Notes under the pieces: model-generated
What the model was told of the DNA's origin: nothing
Seen by the model: only the letters and a program-made list of their open reading frames with translations
The model's database searches: none
Position numbers and translations under genes: made by a program
Shown here: positions 1 through 5,547 of the stretch, piece after piece
Numbering within the stretch: the stretch's first letter is position 1
How the letters are laid out: each line of letters begins with the position of its first letter
Source: Pseudolysobacter sp.
Lineage (GTDB): Bacteria > Pseudomonadota > Gammaproteobacteria > Xanthomonadales > Rhodanobacteraceae
Direction of reading: 5' to 3'
NCBI GenBank assembly: GCA_025351985.1
Contig: JANXUW010000494.1
Location: forward strand, 1-6,526
DNA: 6,526 bases

Positions 1-889
1 TCGAATAGGCGATGGCCTCCAGCGCCTTGAATTCGTCAGGCGCGGCGAAGCGCATGACTTCGTGATGCTTGCGGGTCGGCTGCAGATATTGCCCGATGGT
101 GAGGAAGTCGACATTGGCCGAGCGCAAGTCGTCCATCACCTGCAGCACTTCGTTCCGTTCTTCGCCGAGCCCCAGCATGATGCCGGACTTGGTGAACATC
201 TGCGCATCGAGCTCCTTCACCCGCTGCAAAAGACGCAGCGAGTGGAAGTAGCGCGCGCCGGGACGCACGGTGAGATAGTGCGACGGCACTGTTTCGAGAT
301 TGTGGTTGAACACGTCCGGCGGCGATTCATTGAGCACTTCGAGCGCACGTTCCATGCGGCCCTTGCCGCGGAAATCCGGCGTGAGAATTTCGATCTTCGT
401 GCTCGGGCTGCTCGCGCGCACTTGACGGATGCATTCGGCGAAATGCGCCGCGCCGCCGTCGCGCAGATCGTCGCGGTCGACCGAGGTGATCACCACGTAG
501 CGCAGGCCCATGTCGTGGATCGTGCGTGCAAGGTTGGCCGGTTCGTGCAGGTCCGGCGGTTTGGGTCGGCCATGCGCGACATCGCAGAACGAGCAGCGCC
601 GCGTGCAGACTTCGCCGAGGATCATGAACGTGGCCGTGCCTTTCGAAAAACACTCGTGGATATTCGGGCAGGAGGCTTCTTCGCACACCGTCACGAGCGA
701 GTTTTCGCGCAGCTTGGATTTGAGTTTGGCGACCGCATTGCCTTGCGGAATGCGCACGCGAATCCAGCTCGGTTTGCGCAACGCCGGTGCGCTGTCGAAC
801 TGCGCACGATTGCGCGCGATCTTGTCCTCGCCGAGCATTTTTTCGCCGACGACAACGAGCGGGATAATCTTGGAGGCGAGTTCATTCAT
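1..889 (-). CDS. lipA: Lipoyl synthase LipA (3' end truncated by window)
   Basis: Radical SAM enzyme that inserts two sulfur atoms into the octanoyl chain carried by lipoyl domains (pyruvate and 2-oxoglutarate dehydrogenases, glycine cleavage H protein), the last step of lipoate biosynthesis; cytoplasmic. I translated the reverse strand from ATG 887-889 and read 296 codons with no stop before the window edge. The auxiliary 4Fe-4S cluster motif [12 protein letters not shown] gives C69, C74 and C80. The radical SAM motif CTRRCSFC gives C95, C99 and C102. Both sets sit one residue off the E. coli LipA cysteines as I recall them. Further family blocks are [28 protein letters not shown] and IGQYLQPT. 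The last part, including the conserved RSSYH serine ligand, lies outside the window. The start ATG overlaps the lipB stop as ATGA. No good Shine-Dalgarno is visible, so translational coupling is likely. Confidence 0.97.
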   Translation of the reverse strand, partial: MNELASKIIPLVVVGEKMLGEDKIARNRAQFDSAPALRKPSWIRVRIPQGNAVAKLKSKLRENSLVTVCEEASCPNIHECFSKGTATFMILGEVCTRRCSFCDVAHGRPKPPDLHEPANLARTIHDMGLRYVVITSVDRDDLRDGGAAHFAECIRQVRASSPSTKIEILTPDFRGKGRMERALEVLNESPPDVFNHNLETVPSHYLTVRPGARYFHSLRLLQRVKELDAQMFTKSGIMLGLGEERNEVLQVMDDLRSANVDFLTIGQYLQPTRKHHEVMRFAAPDEFKALEAIAYS

Positions 890-1584
890 GTGGGCAGGCT
901 AACATTCGCGCCATTGGCAGTGCCAGCAGCAGTTAAAGGCAGATGGGGATTGGTCTCGCGCAATTCCAGCCCGAGTTGCTGCGCCAGCTCGATAACCAGC
1001 AGGGCTTCGACATCTTCGATGGACGACGGACCGCCGAGATCGCTGACCTGGGTGACCTGCAAACCCTGATAACCGCATGGGTTGATGCGGCGGAACGGTT
1101 CGAGATCCATCGCCACATTGAGGGCAAGGCCGTGAAACGTGCAACCGCGGCGCACGCGCAGTCCGAGCGCGCCGACCTTGGCGCCGGCGACATACACGCC
1201 CGGCGCGTTTTCGCGACGCAGCGCTTCGATGTTCCAGTGCGCCAGCGTATCGATGATGGCTTGCTCGATGCGGCAGACGAACTCGCGCACGCCGATGCCG
1301 ATGCGGCGCAGGTCGATCAACGGATACGCCACGATCTGGCCCGGGCCGTGGTAGGTCACCTGACCACCGCGATTGGTCTGCACCAGTGGAGTATCGCGTG
1401 CGTCGAGCACGTGTTCGGGTTTGCCGGCCTGGCCCAGCGTGAACACGGGATCATGCTGCACCAGCCACACTTCGTCGAGCGTGTTTTCATCACGCGCGTC
1501 GGTGAAGGCTTCCATCTCGCGCCACACCGAGACAAAATCGCGGCGGCCGAGGTGGCGGATCAGCAGCGGCGCAGGTTCGGCCAT
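886..1584 (-). CDS. lipB: Octanoyl-[ACP]:protein octanoyltransferase LipB
   Basis: Transfers octanoate from acyl carrier protein to the lipoyl-domain lysine of target enzymes, producing the substrate of LipA encoded directly downstream; cytoplasmic. The product is 232 aa, normal for the family. Visible motifs are [11 protein letters not shown] (44-54), [12 protein letters not shown] (72-83), the catalytic lysine in [14 protein letters not shown] (K136), FHGLALNV (150-157), and the catalytic cysteine in INPCGYQG (C170). This Lys/Cys pair corresponds to the acyl-thioester dyad known in E. coli and M. tuberculosis LipB. The start ATG 1582-1584 lies six bases after the ybeD stop. Only a weak GAG sits upstream, so initiation probably depends on coupling. 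The C-terminal tail after about residue 212 is Ala/Thr-rich and outside the conserved fold. Its TGA overlaps the lipA ATG. Confidence 0.98.
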   Translation of the reverse strand: MAEPAPLLIRHLGRRDFVSVWREMEAFTDARDENTLDEVWLVQHDPVFTLGQAGKPEHVLDARDTPLVQTNRGGQVTYHGPGQIVAYPLIDLRRIGIGVREFVCRIEQAIIDTLAHWNIEALRRENAPGVYVAGAKVGALGLRVRRGCTFHGLALNVAMDLEPFRRINPCGYQGLQVTQVSDLGGPSSIEDVEALLVIELAQQLGLELRETNPHLPLTAAGTANGANVSLPT

Positions 1585-1590
1585 GTCGGC

Positions 1591-1878
1591 TCAGATCGTC
1601 CAGCGCACGGCGGGATCGGCGCGCAGCGCAGCATGTGCGGCGTCGTATTTCTCGCGACTCGGGCAAGCAAAACTCAAGGTCAGCGACAGATATCGGCCTT
1701 CGCTGGAGGTGCGGCTGTGCATGCCGGCAAGCAAGCTCAAGCCTAGCTCTGCCAGGATCGACGAAATGCGCGACTCGAGTTGCGCATCCGCCGCGCCGAG
1801 CACGGTGATTTCGAACACGCCGGGAAACTGGAAACCCTGTTCGGGATTTTCCGGCTTGAGATCGTCGAGCGTTTTCAT
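1591..1878 (-). CDS. ybeD: YbeD/DUF493 family small ACT-like protein
   Basis: A 95-aa cytoplasmic protein of the DUF493/YbeD family. The E. coli relative has an ACT-domain-like ferredoxin fold, but no biochemical role is established. Supporting features are the N-terminal FQFPGVFEITVLG block (residues 17-29), a helix around residues 32-46, a SRTSSEGRYLSLTLSF strand pair, and length and position matching the E. coli dacA-ybeD-lipB arrangement. The ATG at 1876-1878 was chosen over an upstream in-frame ATG at 1935 because an exact AGGAGG lies six bases ahead of it and the longer form would add 19 Arg-rich residues encoded inside the carboxypeptidase gene. Its position between dacA/C and lipB suggests, without proving, a regulatory link to one of those pathways. 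Confidence 0.92.
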   Translation of the reverse strand: MKTLDDLKPENPEQGFQFPGVFEITVLGAADAQLESRISSILAELGLSLLAGMHSRTSSEGRYLSLTLSFACPSREKYDAAHAALRADPAVRWTI

Positions 1879-1884
1879 GCGCAG

Positions 1885-1890
1885 CCTCCT
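1885..1890 (-). promoter_or_regulatory. Consensus Shine-Dalgarno of ybeD overlapping the upstream stop codon
   Basis: On the minus strand the sequence reads TAGGAGG followed by CTGCGC and ATG. The full AGGAGG consensus has a 6-nt spacer to the ybeD start and shares two bases with the TAG stop of the carboxypeptidase gene (1889-1891). It is the strongest ribosome binding site in the window. It decides the ybeD start and favours ribosomes terminating on dacA/C re-initiating at ybeD. Confidence 0.88.
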
Positions 1891-3250
1891 ATCGATTATC
1901 CGGCAGTCGCGCTTCCGGCGGCTTGATCGCGACATCGGGCTTGTCGCCCTTCCACCACAGCCCCATGCCGTCGGTGAAACTGTGCCAGTAACCGCCCGAA
2001 GCGGCGGCGTTCAAGGTGATCAGCGGGCGCTCGAGCAGCGGTTTGCCATCCAGCGCGAGTTTTAGCGTGCCGACCTGTTGACCCTTCGTGAACGGCGCAA
2101 TCAGATGATTGGGGAGATCCATGCTCGCTTTCAAGTCGCCGTAGCGACCGCGCGGCAAGGTCACCAGCAAATCCTCGGCGATGCCGAGCGGCAGCGAATC
2201 GAATTCGCTTTTCCACAATACCGGCGTGACCAGCGGCTTGTTGCCTTCGTAAAGTTTATGGCTTTCGAAAAAACGGAAGCCGTAGTTCAGCAGCGCCTGG
2301 CTGTCGTCGGCGCGCTGTTTCTCGCCGCTGTCGCCCATGATCACGCTGATCAGGCGCTGATCGCCACGCTTGGCCGACGCCGCCAGACAAAAGCCTGCCG
2401 ATTTGGTGTGGCCGGTCTTGATGCCGTCGACGCTGGCGTCGCGCCACAGCAAGGTGTTGCGATTGTGCTGCTTGATGCCGTTCCACTCGAATTCCTTGAT
2501 CGAGTAGATCGCATAATCCTGCGGATAATCGCGAATCAGCGCGCGCGACAACAGCGCGATATCGTGCGCGGTGGTGTAGTGATCGGCATTCGGCAGGCCG
2601 CTGACATCGACGAAATGCGAATTGCTCATGCCGAGTTTGGCGGCATATTGATTCATCAGTTCGGCGAACGTGGCTTCCGAGCCGGCGATATGTTCGGCCA
2701 GCGCGATCGCGGCATCGTTGCCGGACTGGATGATCATGCCGTACAACAGATCCTTGAGTTTGACCTTCGAGTTCAACACCAGAAAACTGGTCGAGCCATC
2801 GGTGCCCGCGCCGCCGCCGCGCCACGCATTTTCGCTGATGAAGACGTCATCTTCCATCTTCACCTTGCCCGCCGCGAGCTCGGCGGAAACCACATACGAA
2901 GTCATGATCTTGGTGATCGACGCCGGCTCGATACGCTCATCCGGATTACTCGAAACCAGCAACTGACCACTGACGAAATCCATCAGCACGTAACTTTTTG
3001 CGTTGAATTCCGGTGCGGGCGGCGTCGGCACATTCAGCGCGCCGGGTTTTGCCGCATCAGGATGCGGCCCGGTTTGCGGCGTGGGTGTTGCCGGCGTCGG
3101 AGTTGTCGCTGCGGGAGTGTTCGGTGCGGGCGCCGGCTGGCTGGAGTCGGTTGTCGCCGCGGCGGGTTTGGTGTGTTTTTTTGCCAGCGCCGGAGCGGTC
3201 AAAGTCGTGGCGAGCGCAGCGCCCAACAACACGCGATACAACAGGTTCAT
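1889..3250 (-). CDS. dacC: D-alanyl-D-alanine carboxypeptidase, PBP5/PBP6 type (DacA/DacC)
   Basis: Penicillin-binding serine carboxypeptidase that removes the terminal D-Ala from pentapeptide stems in the periplasm, limiting crosslinking and helping keep cell shape. The protein is 453 aa from the chosen start. A signal peptide (1-23, ending ALA) is followed by an unusual Pro/Thr/Ala-rich linker (24-80). The peptidase S11 domain then shows the SITK active site (S111, K114), SGN (S176-N178) and KTGHT (K278-G280). A PBP5 C-terminal beta domain follows at about 340-415. The tail contains YWHSF and LWWKG, possibly membrane-binding, then ends in a hydrophilic stretch. ATG 3248-3250 is preferred because GGAA lies seven bases upstream. 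An in-frame ATG at 3260-3262 would add four residues but has no Shine-Dalgarno. The symbol could equally be dacA; the function is secure. Confidence 0.95.
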   Translation of the reverse strand: MNLLYRVLLGAALATTLTAPALAKKHTKPAAATTDSSQPAPAPNTPAATTPTPATPTPQTGPHPDAAKPGALNVPTPPAPEFNAKSYVLMDFVSGQLLVSSNPDERIEPASITKIMTSYVVSAELAAGKVKMEDDVFISENAWRGGGAGTDGSTSFLVLNSKVKLKDLLYGMIIQSGNDAAIALAEHIAGSEATFAELMNQYAAKLGMSNSHFVDVSGLPNADHYTTAHDIALLSRALIRDYPQDYAIYSIKEFEWNGIKQHNRNTLLWRDASVDGIKTGHTKSAGFCLAASAKRGDQRLISVIMGDSGEKQRADDSQALLNYGFRFFESHKLYEGNKPLVTPVLWKSEFDSLPLGIAEDLLVTLPRGRYGDLKASMDLPNHLIAPFTKGQQVGTLKLALDGKPLLERPLITLNAAASGGYWHSFTDGMGLWWKGDKPDVAIKPPEARLPDNR

Positions 3251-3373
3251 CGATAATTCCATAATCTGTAAAAGGGTAATTCTGAAAAGATTGATCGCGA
3301 CGAGGTTGATCCGAAAACATGTTCAAAACGTGGCGATGACGTGGCGCAAATTACCGTGCGATCCGACATCCGC
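3251..3373 (-). other. Intergenic gap between rlpA and dacA/C; no clear promoter or terminator
   Basis: At 123 bp this is the longest gap apart from the repeat-bearing one. It contains the GGAA Shine-Dalgarno of dacA/C (3257-3260), an 8-bp palindrome AACATGTT near 3317-3324, and a direct repeat CGTGGCG at 3329-3335 and 3340-3346 (11-bp period). I see no GC-rich hairpin with a U-tract and no convincing sigma-70 pair. A separate promoter for dacA/C is possible but not shown by sequence. Confidence 0.5.
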
Positions 3374-4237
3374 TCAATCGTCCAGCGCGACACGCGGCTC
3401 GCCGAGGCCCAGCGCGCGCACTTGCCGCGTGATCCGGTCGGCCGTATCGACATCGGCGAGCGGCCCGATGCGAACACGGTCGATGCCATGTCCGCCGGCA
3501 TCGCCGTGCACGATACGAACGTCGCCGAGCTTCGCGCGCTGGATGGTCGCTGCGGCACGTTCGGCATTCGCGCGCTCGCCGAACGCGCCTACTTGCAGGT
3601 AAATTTTCGGTGTGTGCAAGCGAGCTACGACCGCGGGCGCCGGCGCGGGTTCCGCATTCGTGCGCAGCGGATCGATCACGCGCACTTCGACCAGCCCGGT
3701 GCCTTTCTGCCAGATGCCGAGCTTGACCGCCGCGACCAGCGACAGATCCATGATGCGGTTGTCGACGAACGGGCCGCGATCGTTCACGCGCACGACGATG
3801 CTGCGGCCGTTTTCGAGGTTGGTGACGCGCGCGAAACACGGGATCGGCAAGGTCTTGTGCGCCGCGGTGAACAGGTACATGTCGTACGGTTCGCGCGTTG
3901 AGGTGAACTGGCCGTGGAACTTGTTGCCGTACCACGAAGCAATACCGCGTTCGACATAACCTTCGGCGCGCGGCAGTACTTTGTAATCCTGGCCGAGCAC
4001 GCTGTACGGCGATTTGTTACCGTATTTTGCGAGCGGCTCGGGTTTCGGCACGGGCTCGGGAATATTGCTGACATCCGGCGCCACCATCGGGCCGCTGTCC
4101 TGATTCGGCGGTGTCGGTGGCAGCGAGCGTTCCGGCGGATGCGGCGCCGGCGCGCTGCTGCGTATCGGCTGGTGCGAGCACGCGCCGAGCAGCAAACCGA
4201 CCGTCGTCAGCAAAACCAGCGCCGAAAAATTTCTCAT
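3374..4237 (-). CDS. rlpA: Septal/peptidoglycan lytic transglycosylase RlpA, lipoprotein with DPBB and SPOR domains
   Basis: Outer-membrane lipoprotein. In Pseudomonas aeruginosa RlpA is a lytic transglycosylase acting on stem-peptide-free glycan at the septum, where its SPOR domain localises it. Here the product is 287 aa. A lipoprotein signal with lipobox LLGAC makes C20 the lipidated cysteine. A Pro-rich linker (about 25-70) leads to the double-psi beta-barrel domain (about 93-190) with GIASWYG, AAHKTLP and VNDRGPF. E116, H127 and D153 have the same spacing as the recalled P. aeruginosa catalytic set E120, H131 and D157. The SPOR domain (about 210-285) begins YLQVGAFGERANAE. The usual Gly before the catalytic Glu is Arg here (TSTREPYD). 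The start is ATG 4235-4237, overlapping the mltB TGA as ATGA; an open frame upstream of it encodes no signal peptide and was rejected. Confidence 0.96.
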   Translation of the reverse strand: MRNFSALVLLTTVGLLLGACSHQPIRSSAPAPHPPERSLPPTPPNQDSGPMVAPDVSNIPEPVPKPEPLAKYGNKSPYSVLGQDYKVLPRAEGYVERGIASWYGNKFHGQFTSTREPYDMYLFTAAHKTLPIPCFARVTNLENGRSIVVRVNDRGPFVDNRIMDLSLVAAVKLGIWQKGTGLVEVRVIDPLRTNAEPAPAPAVVARLHTPKIYLQVGAFGERANAERAAATIQRAKLGDVRIVHGDAGGHGIDRVRIGPLADVDTADRITRQVRALGLGEPRVALDD

Positions 4238-5256
4238 TGCGCCGGTTTGCTCAACGCTTGCGTGATCGCCTCGCTCAACTGCAATACCGCCATGCTGTAG
4301 AGCGGGCTGCGGTTGTAGCGCGAGATCACGTAGAAATTCTGGAACACGATCCAGAATTCCGTGCCTTGTGCGCCTTCGAGTTGCAGCAAGGTGACCGGGG
4401 TCTGGCTCTCGGGTTTGACGCCGTCCGGATTGGTGCCGAGGTGATAACCCCATTCTTCGAGTTGCGCGAGCGGATATACCGGTTCGAGCGAGCCCGGCGT
4501 GATCGCACGCGCGTCTTTATCGACGTTCGCACGCACCGCGATCGGCCCGCCGGTCTGCCAGCCGTGTGCGGTGAAATAGTTGGCGACGCTGGCGCAGATG
4601 TCGGATACCGAATTCCACAGGTCGATCTTGCCATCGCTGTCTTCGTCGCGCGCAAATTTGGCGATGCTGCTCGGCATGAACTGGCCCCAGCCCATTGCGC
4701 CCGCATACGAACCCATGAGTTCGGTGGTGGCGTAGGGAAAACGCGTGCCGTGCAGCAGGAACAACTGCTTCAATTCGCCCTGGAAAAACGGCGCGCGCGC
4801 CGGATAATAAAATGCCAGCGTGGTCAGCGCGTCGAGCACGCGATATTTGCCGGTGATGCGGCCGTAGCTGGTTTCCACGCCGATGATCGTGACGATGATG
4901 CTCGCCGGCACGCCGAATTCTTTTTCAAGACGCTGCAGCAACTCGGTGTGCGCGCGATAAAAAGCGACGCCATCGTTGATACGTTTGTCGGTCAGGAAGA
5001 TTGGCCGGTAATCCTTCCACGCCTTGGATTCGGCCGGGCGCGAAATCGCGTCGATGATGGTTTGCTGGTAACGCGCCTGATCCAGCGTCGCGAGGATCGC
5101 CGCCTCGCTCAGGCCTTGCTCTATCGCGAGCGGATCGCGCGCCAGTTCCGCCGCGAATGCGCGGGCGCCGGGATGACTTTCCGCCGGCGCATCCAGCGCA
5201 ATGGCAGCGCTCCAGGCGAGCATGCCGAACAAGAGTGAAAAACAGCGTTGCATCAT
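4234..5256 (-). CDS. mltB: Membrane-bound lytic murein transglycosylase B family (GH103), MltB
   Basis: Cleaves the MurNAc-GlcNAc bond of peptidoglycan in the periplasm, forming 1,6-anhydroMurNAc ends. The product is 340 aa from ATG 5254-5256. A hydrophobic signal (about 3-20, ending SAAIA) has no lipobox cysteine near the cleavage site, so unlike E. coli MltB it is probably not a lipoprotein. The catalytic domain carries IIGVETSYGR with general acid E128, the GAMGWGQFMPSS block (186-197), and an EF-hand-like loop DEDSDGKID (204-212) matching the calcium site of E. coli Slt35. SVANYF and AHGW follow. A GTG at 5305-5307 would add 17 residues but spoils the signal peptide; ATG 5251-5253 is an equal alternative. 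No clear Shine-Dalgarno is seen. The gene ends in a 4-nt overlap with rlpA, so the two murein-cleaving enzymes are probably co-translated. Confidence 0.95.
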   Translation of the reverse strand: MMQRCFSLLFGMLAWSAAIALDAPAESHPGARAFAAELARDPLAIEQGLSEAAILATLDQARYQQTIIDAISRPAESKAWKDYRPIFLTDKRINDGVAFYRAHTELLQRLEKEFGVPASIIVTIIGVETSYGRITGKYRVLDALTTLAFYYPARAPFFQGELKQLFLLHGTRFPYATTELMGSYAGAMGWGQFMPSSIAKFARDEDSDGKIDLWNSVSDICASVANYFTAHGWQTGGPIAVRANVDKDARAITPGSLEPVYPLAQLEEWGYHLGTNPDGVKPESQTPVTLLQLEGAQGTEFWIVFQNFYVISRYNRSPLYSMAVLQLSEAITQALSKPAQ

Positions 5257-5330
5257 GCGGAAACGGGCGGGCAAGGATGGGTTGAAAATCGCGACATACT
5301 GTAACACGCGCGCTGCGGCGACTGACTTAA

Positions 5331-5347
5331 GGAACCTCTGATTAACC
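5331..5347 (+). repeat. Left terminal inverted repeat (17 bp)
   Basis: GGAACCTCTGATTAACC, exactly complementary to 5531-5547. The preceding base is A (5330), whereas the matching right-hand position (C at 5548) would predict G, so perfect identity stops at 17 bp. TAA precedes it at 5328-5330. Confidence 0.92.
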
Positions 5348-5362
5348 GTAGCGAGCGAAGAG

Positions 5363-5372
5363 AATTTGCGCG
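5363..5372 (+). repeat. Inner inverted repeat of the element, left arm
   Basis: AATTTGCGCG, the exact complement of CGCGCAAATT at 5508-5517. It begins 15 nt inside the left terminal repeat; the right arm ends 13 nt inside the right one. The imperfect complementarity therefore extends about 40 bp in from each end. Confidence 0.75.
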
Positions 5373-5374
5373 TC

Positions 5375-5395
5375 GCCGGAGCGCAGGAGCCGGAG
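5375..5395 (+). repeat. Short direct repeat inside the element
   Basis: GCCGGAG occurs at 5375-5381 and again at 5389-5395, a 14-bp period. It could be an internal duplication or a chance match in GC-rich sequence. Confidence 0.4.
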
Positions 5396-5449
5396 TTTAC
5401 TGGTCGTAAATGAGGATGGCTCGCCGCATCCGCGACTCGCCCTCCGGGC

Positions 5450-5466
5450 CATTCGCTGCGCGAATG
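5450..5466 (+). repeat. Short GC hairpin in the centre of the element
   Basis: CATTCGC, then TGC, then GCGAATG form a perfect 7-bp stem with a 3-nt loop. A larger outer pairing, AGGATG (5413-5418) with CATCCT (5477-5482), surrounds it, so the interior can fold into a branched structure in DNA or RNA. No U-tract follows, so it is not a standard intrinsic terminator. Confidence 0.6.
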
Positions 5467-5507
5467 TTCGCTTCAGCATCCTGCCTTCGCAGTCCGAGCA
5501 CCGCCGG

Positions 5508-5517
5508 CGCGCAAATT
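5508..5517 (-). repeat. Inner inverted repeat of the element, right arm
   Basis: CGCGCAAATT, the complement of 5363-5372. Together with the terminal repeats it shows that the two ends of the element are related over more than the outer 17 bp. Confidence 0.75.
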
Positions 5518-5530
5518 ATCGAGCGCAGTA

Positions 5531-5547
5531 GGTTAATCAGAGGTTCC
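5531..5547 (-). repeat. Right terminal inverted repeat (17 bp)
   Basis: GGTTAATCAGAGGTTCC, the exact complement of 5331-5347. The next three plus-strand bases, CTA (5548-5550), are the TAG stop of rodA read on the minus strand, so the element abuts or slightly enters the rodA coding region. Confidence 0.92.

Noticed and set aside
62..1069. Plus-strand open frame (335 codons) opposite lipA
   Set aside because: Antisense to lipA, whose six cluster cysteines and family blocks are intact; the plus frame is Arg/His-rich without motifs.
943..2065. Plus-strand open frames opposite lipB and ybeD
   Set aside because: They overlap clearly identified genes, are low-information in composition and match no family I recognise.
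2078..3256. Long open frame on the plus strand (392 codons) opposite dacA/C
   Set aside because: It is a shadow of a GC-rich gene: Arg/Ala-rich composition, no recognisable motifs, and it is wholly antisense to a gene with complete catalytic motifs.
3260..3289. Possible sigma-70 promoter (TTTTCA / GATTAT) in front of dacA/C
   Set aside because: The boxes match only 4 of 6 each, and the -10 sits so close to the ATG that the transcript would lack the GGAA Shine-Dalgarno.
4238..4453. N-terminal extension of rlpA by 72 codons
   Set aside because: It would bury the lipoprotein signal peptide inside the protein and lies entirely within the mltB coding region; the ATG at 4235-4237 starts directly at the signal peptide.
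4111..5238. Long plus-strand open frame (375 codons) opposite mltB and rlpA
   Set aside because: Same codon-shadow pattern; it crosses the junction of two well supported minus-strand genes and shows no domain signal.
5450..5466. Hairpin in the element as a rho-independent terminator of rodA
   Set aside because: The stem is short and no run of U follows on either strand.
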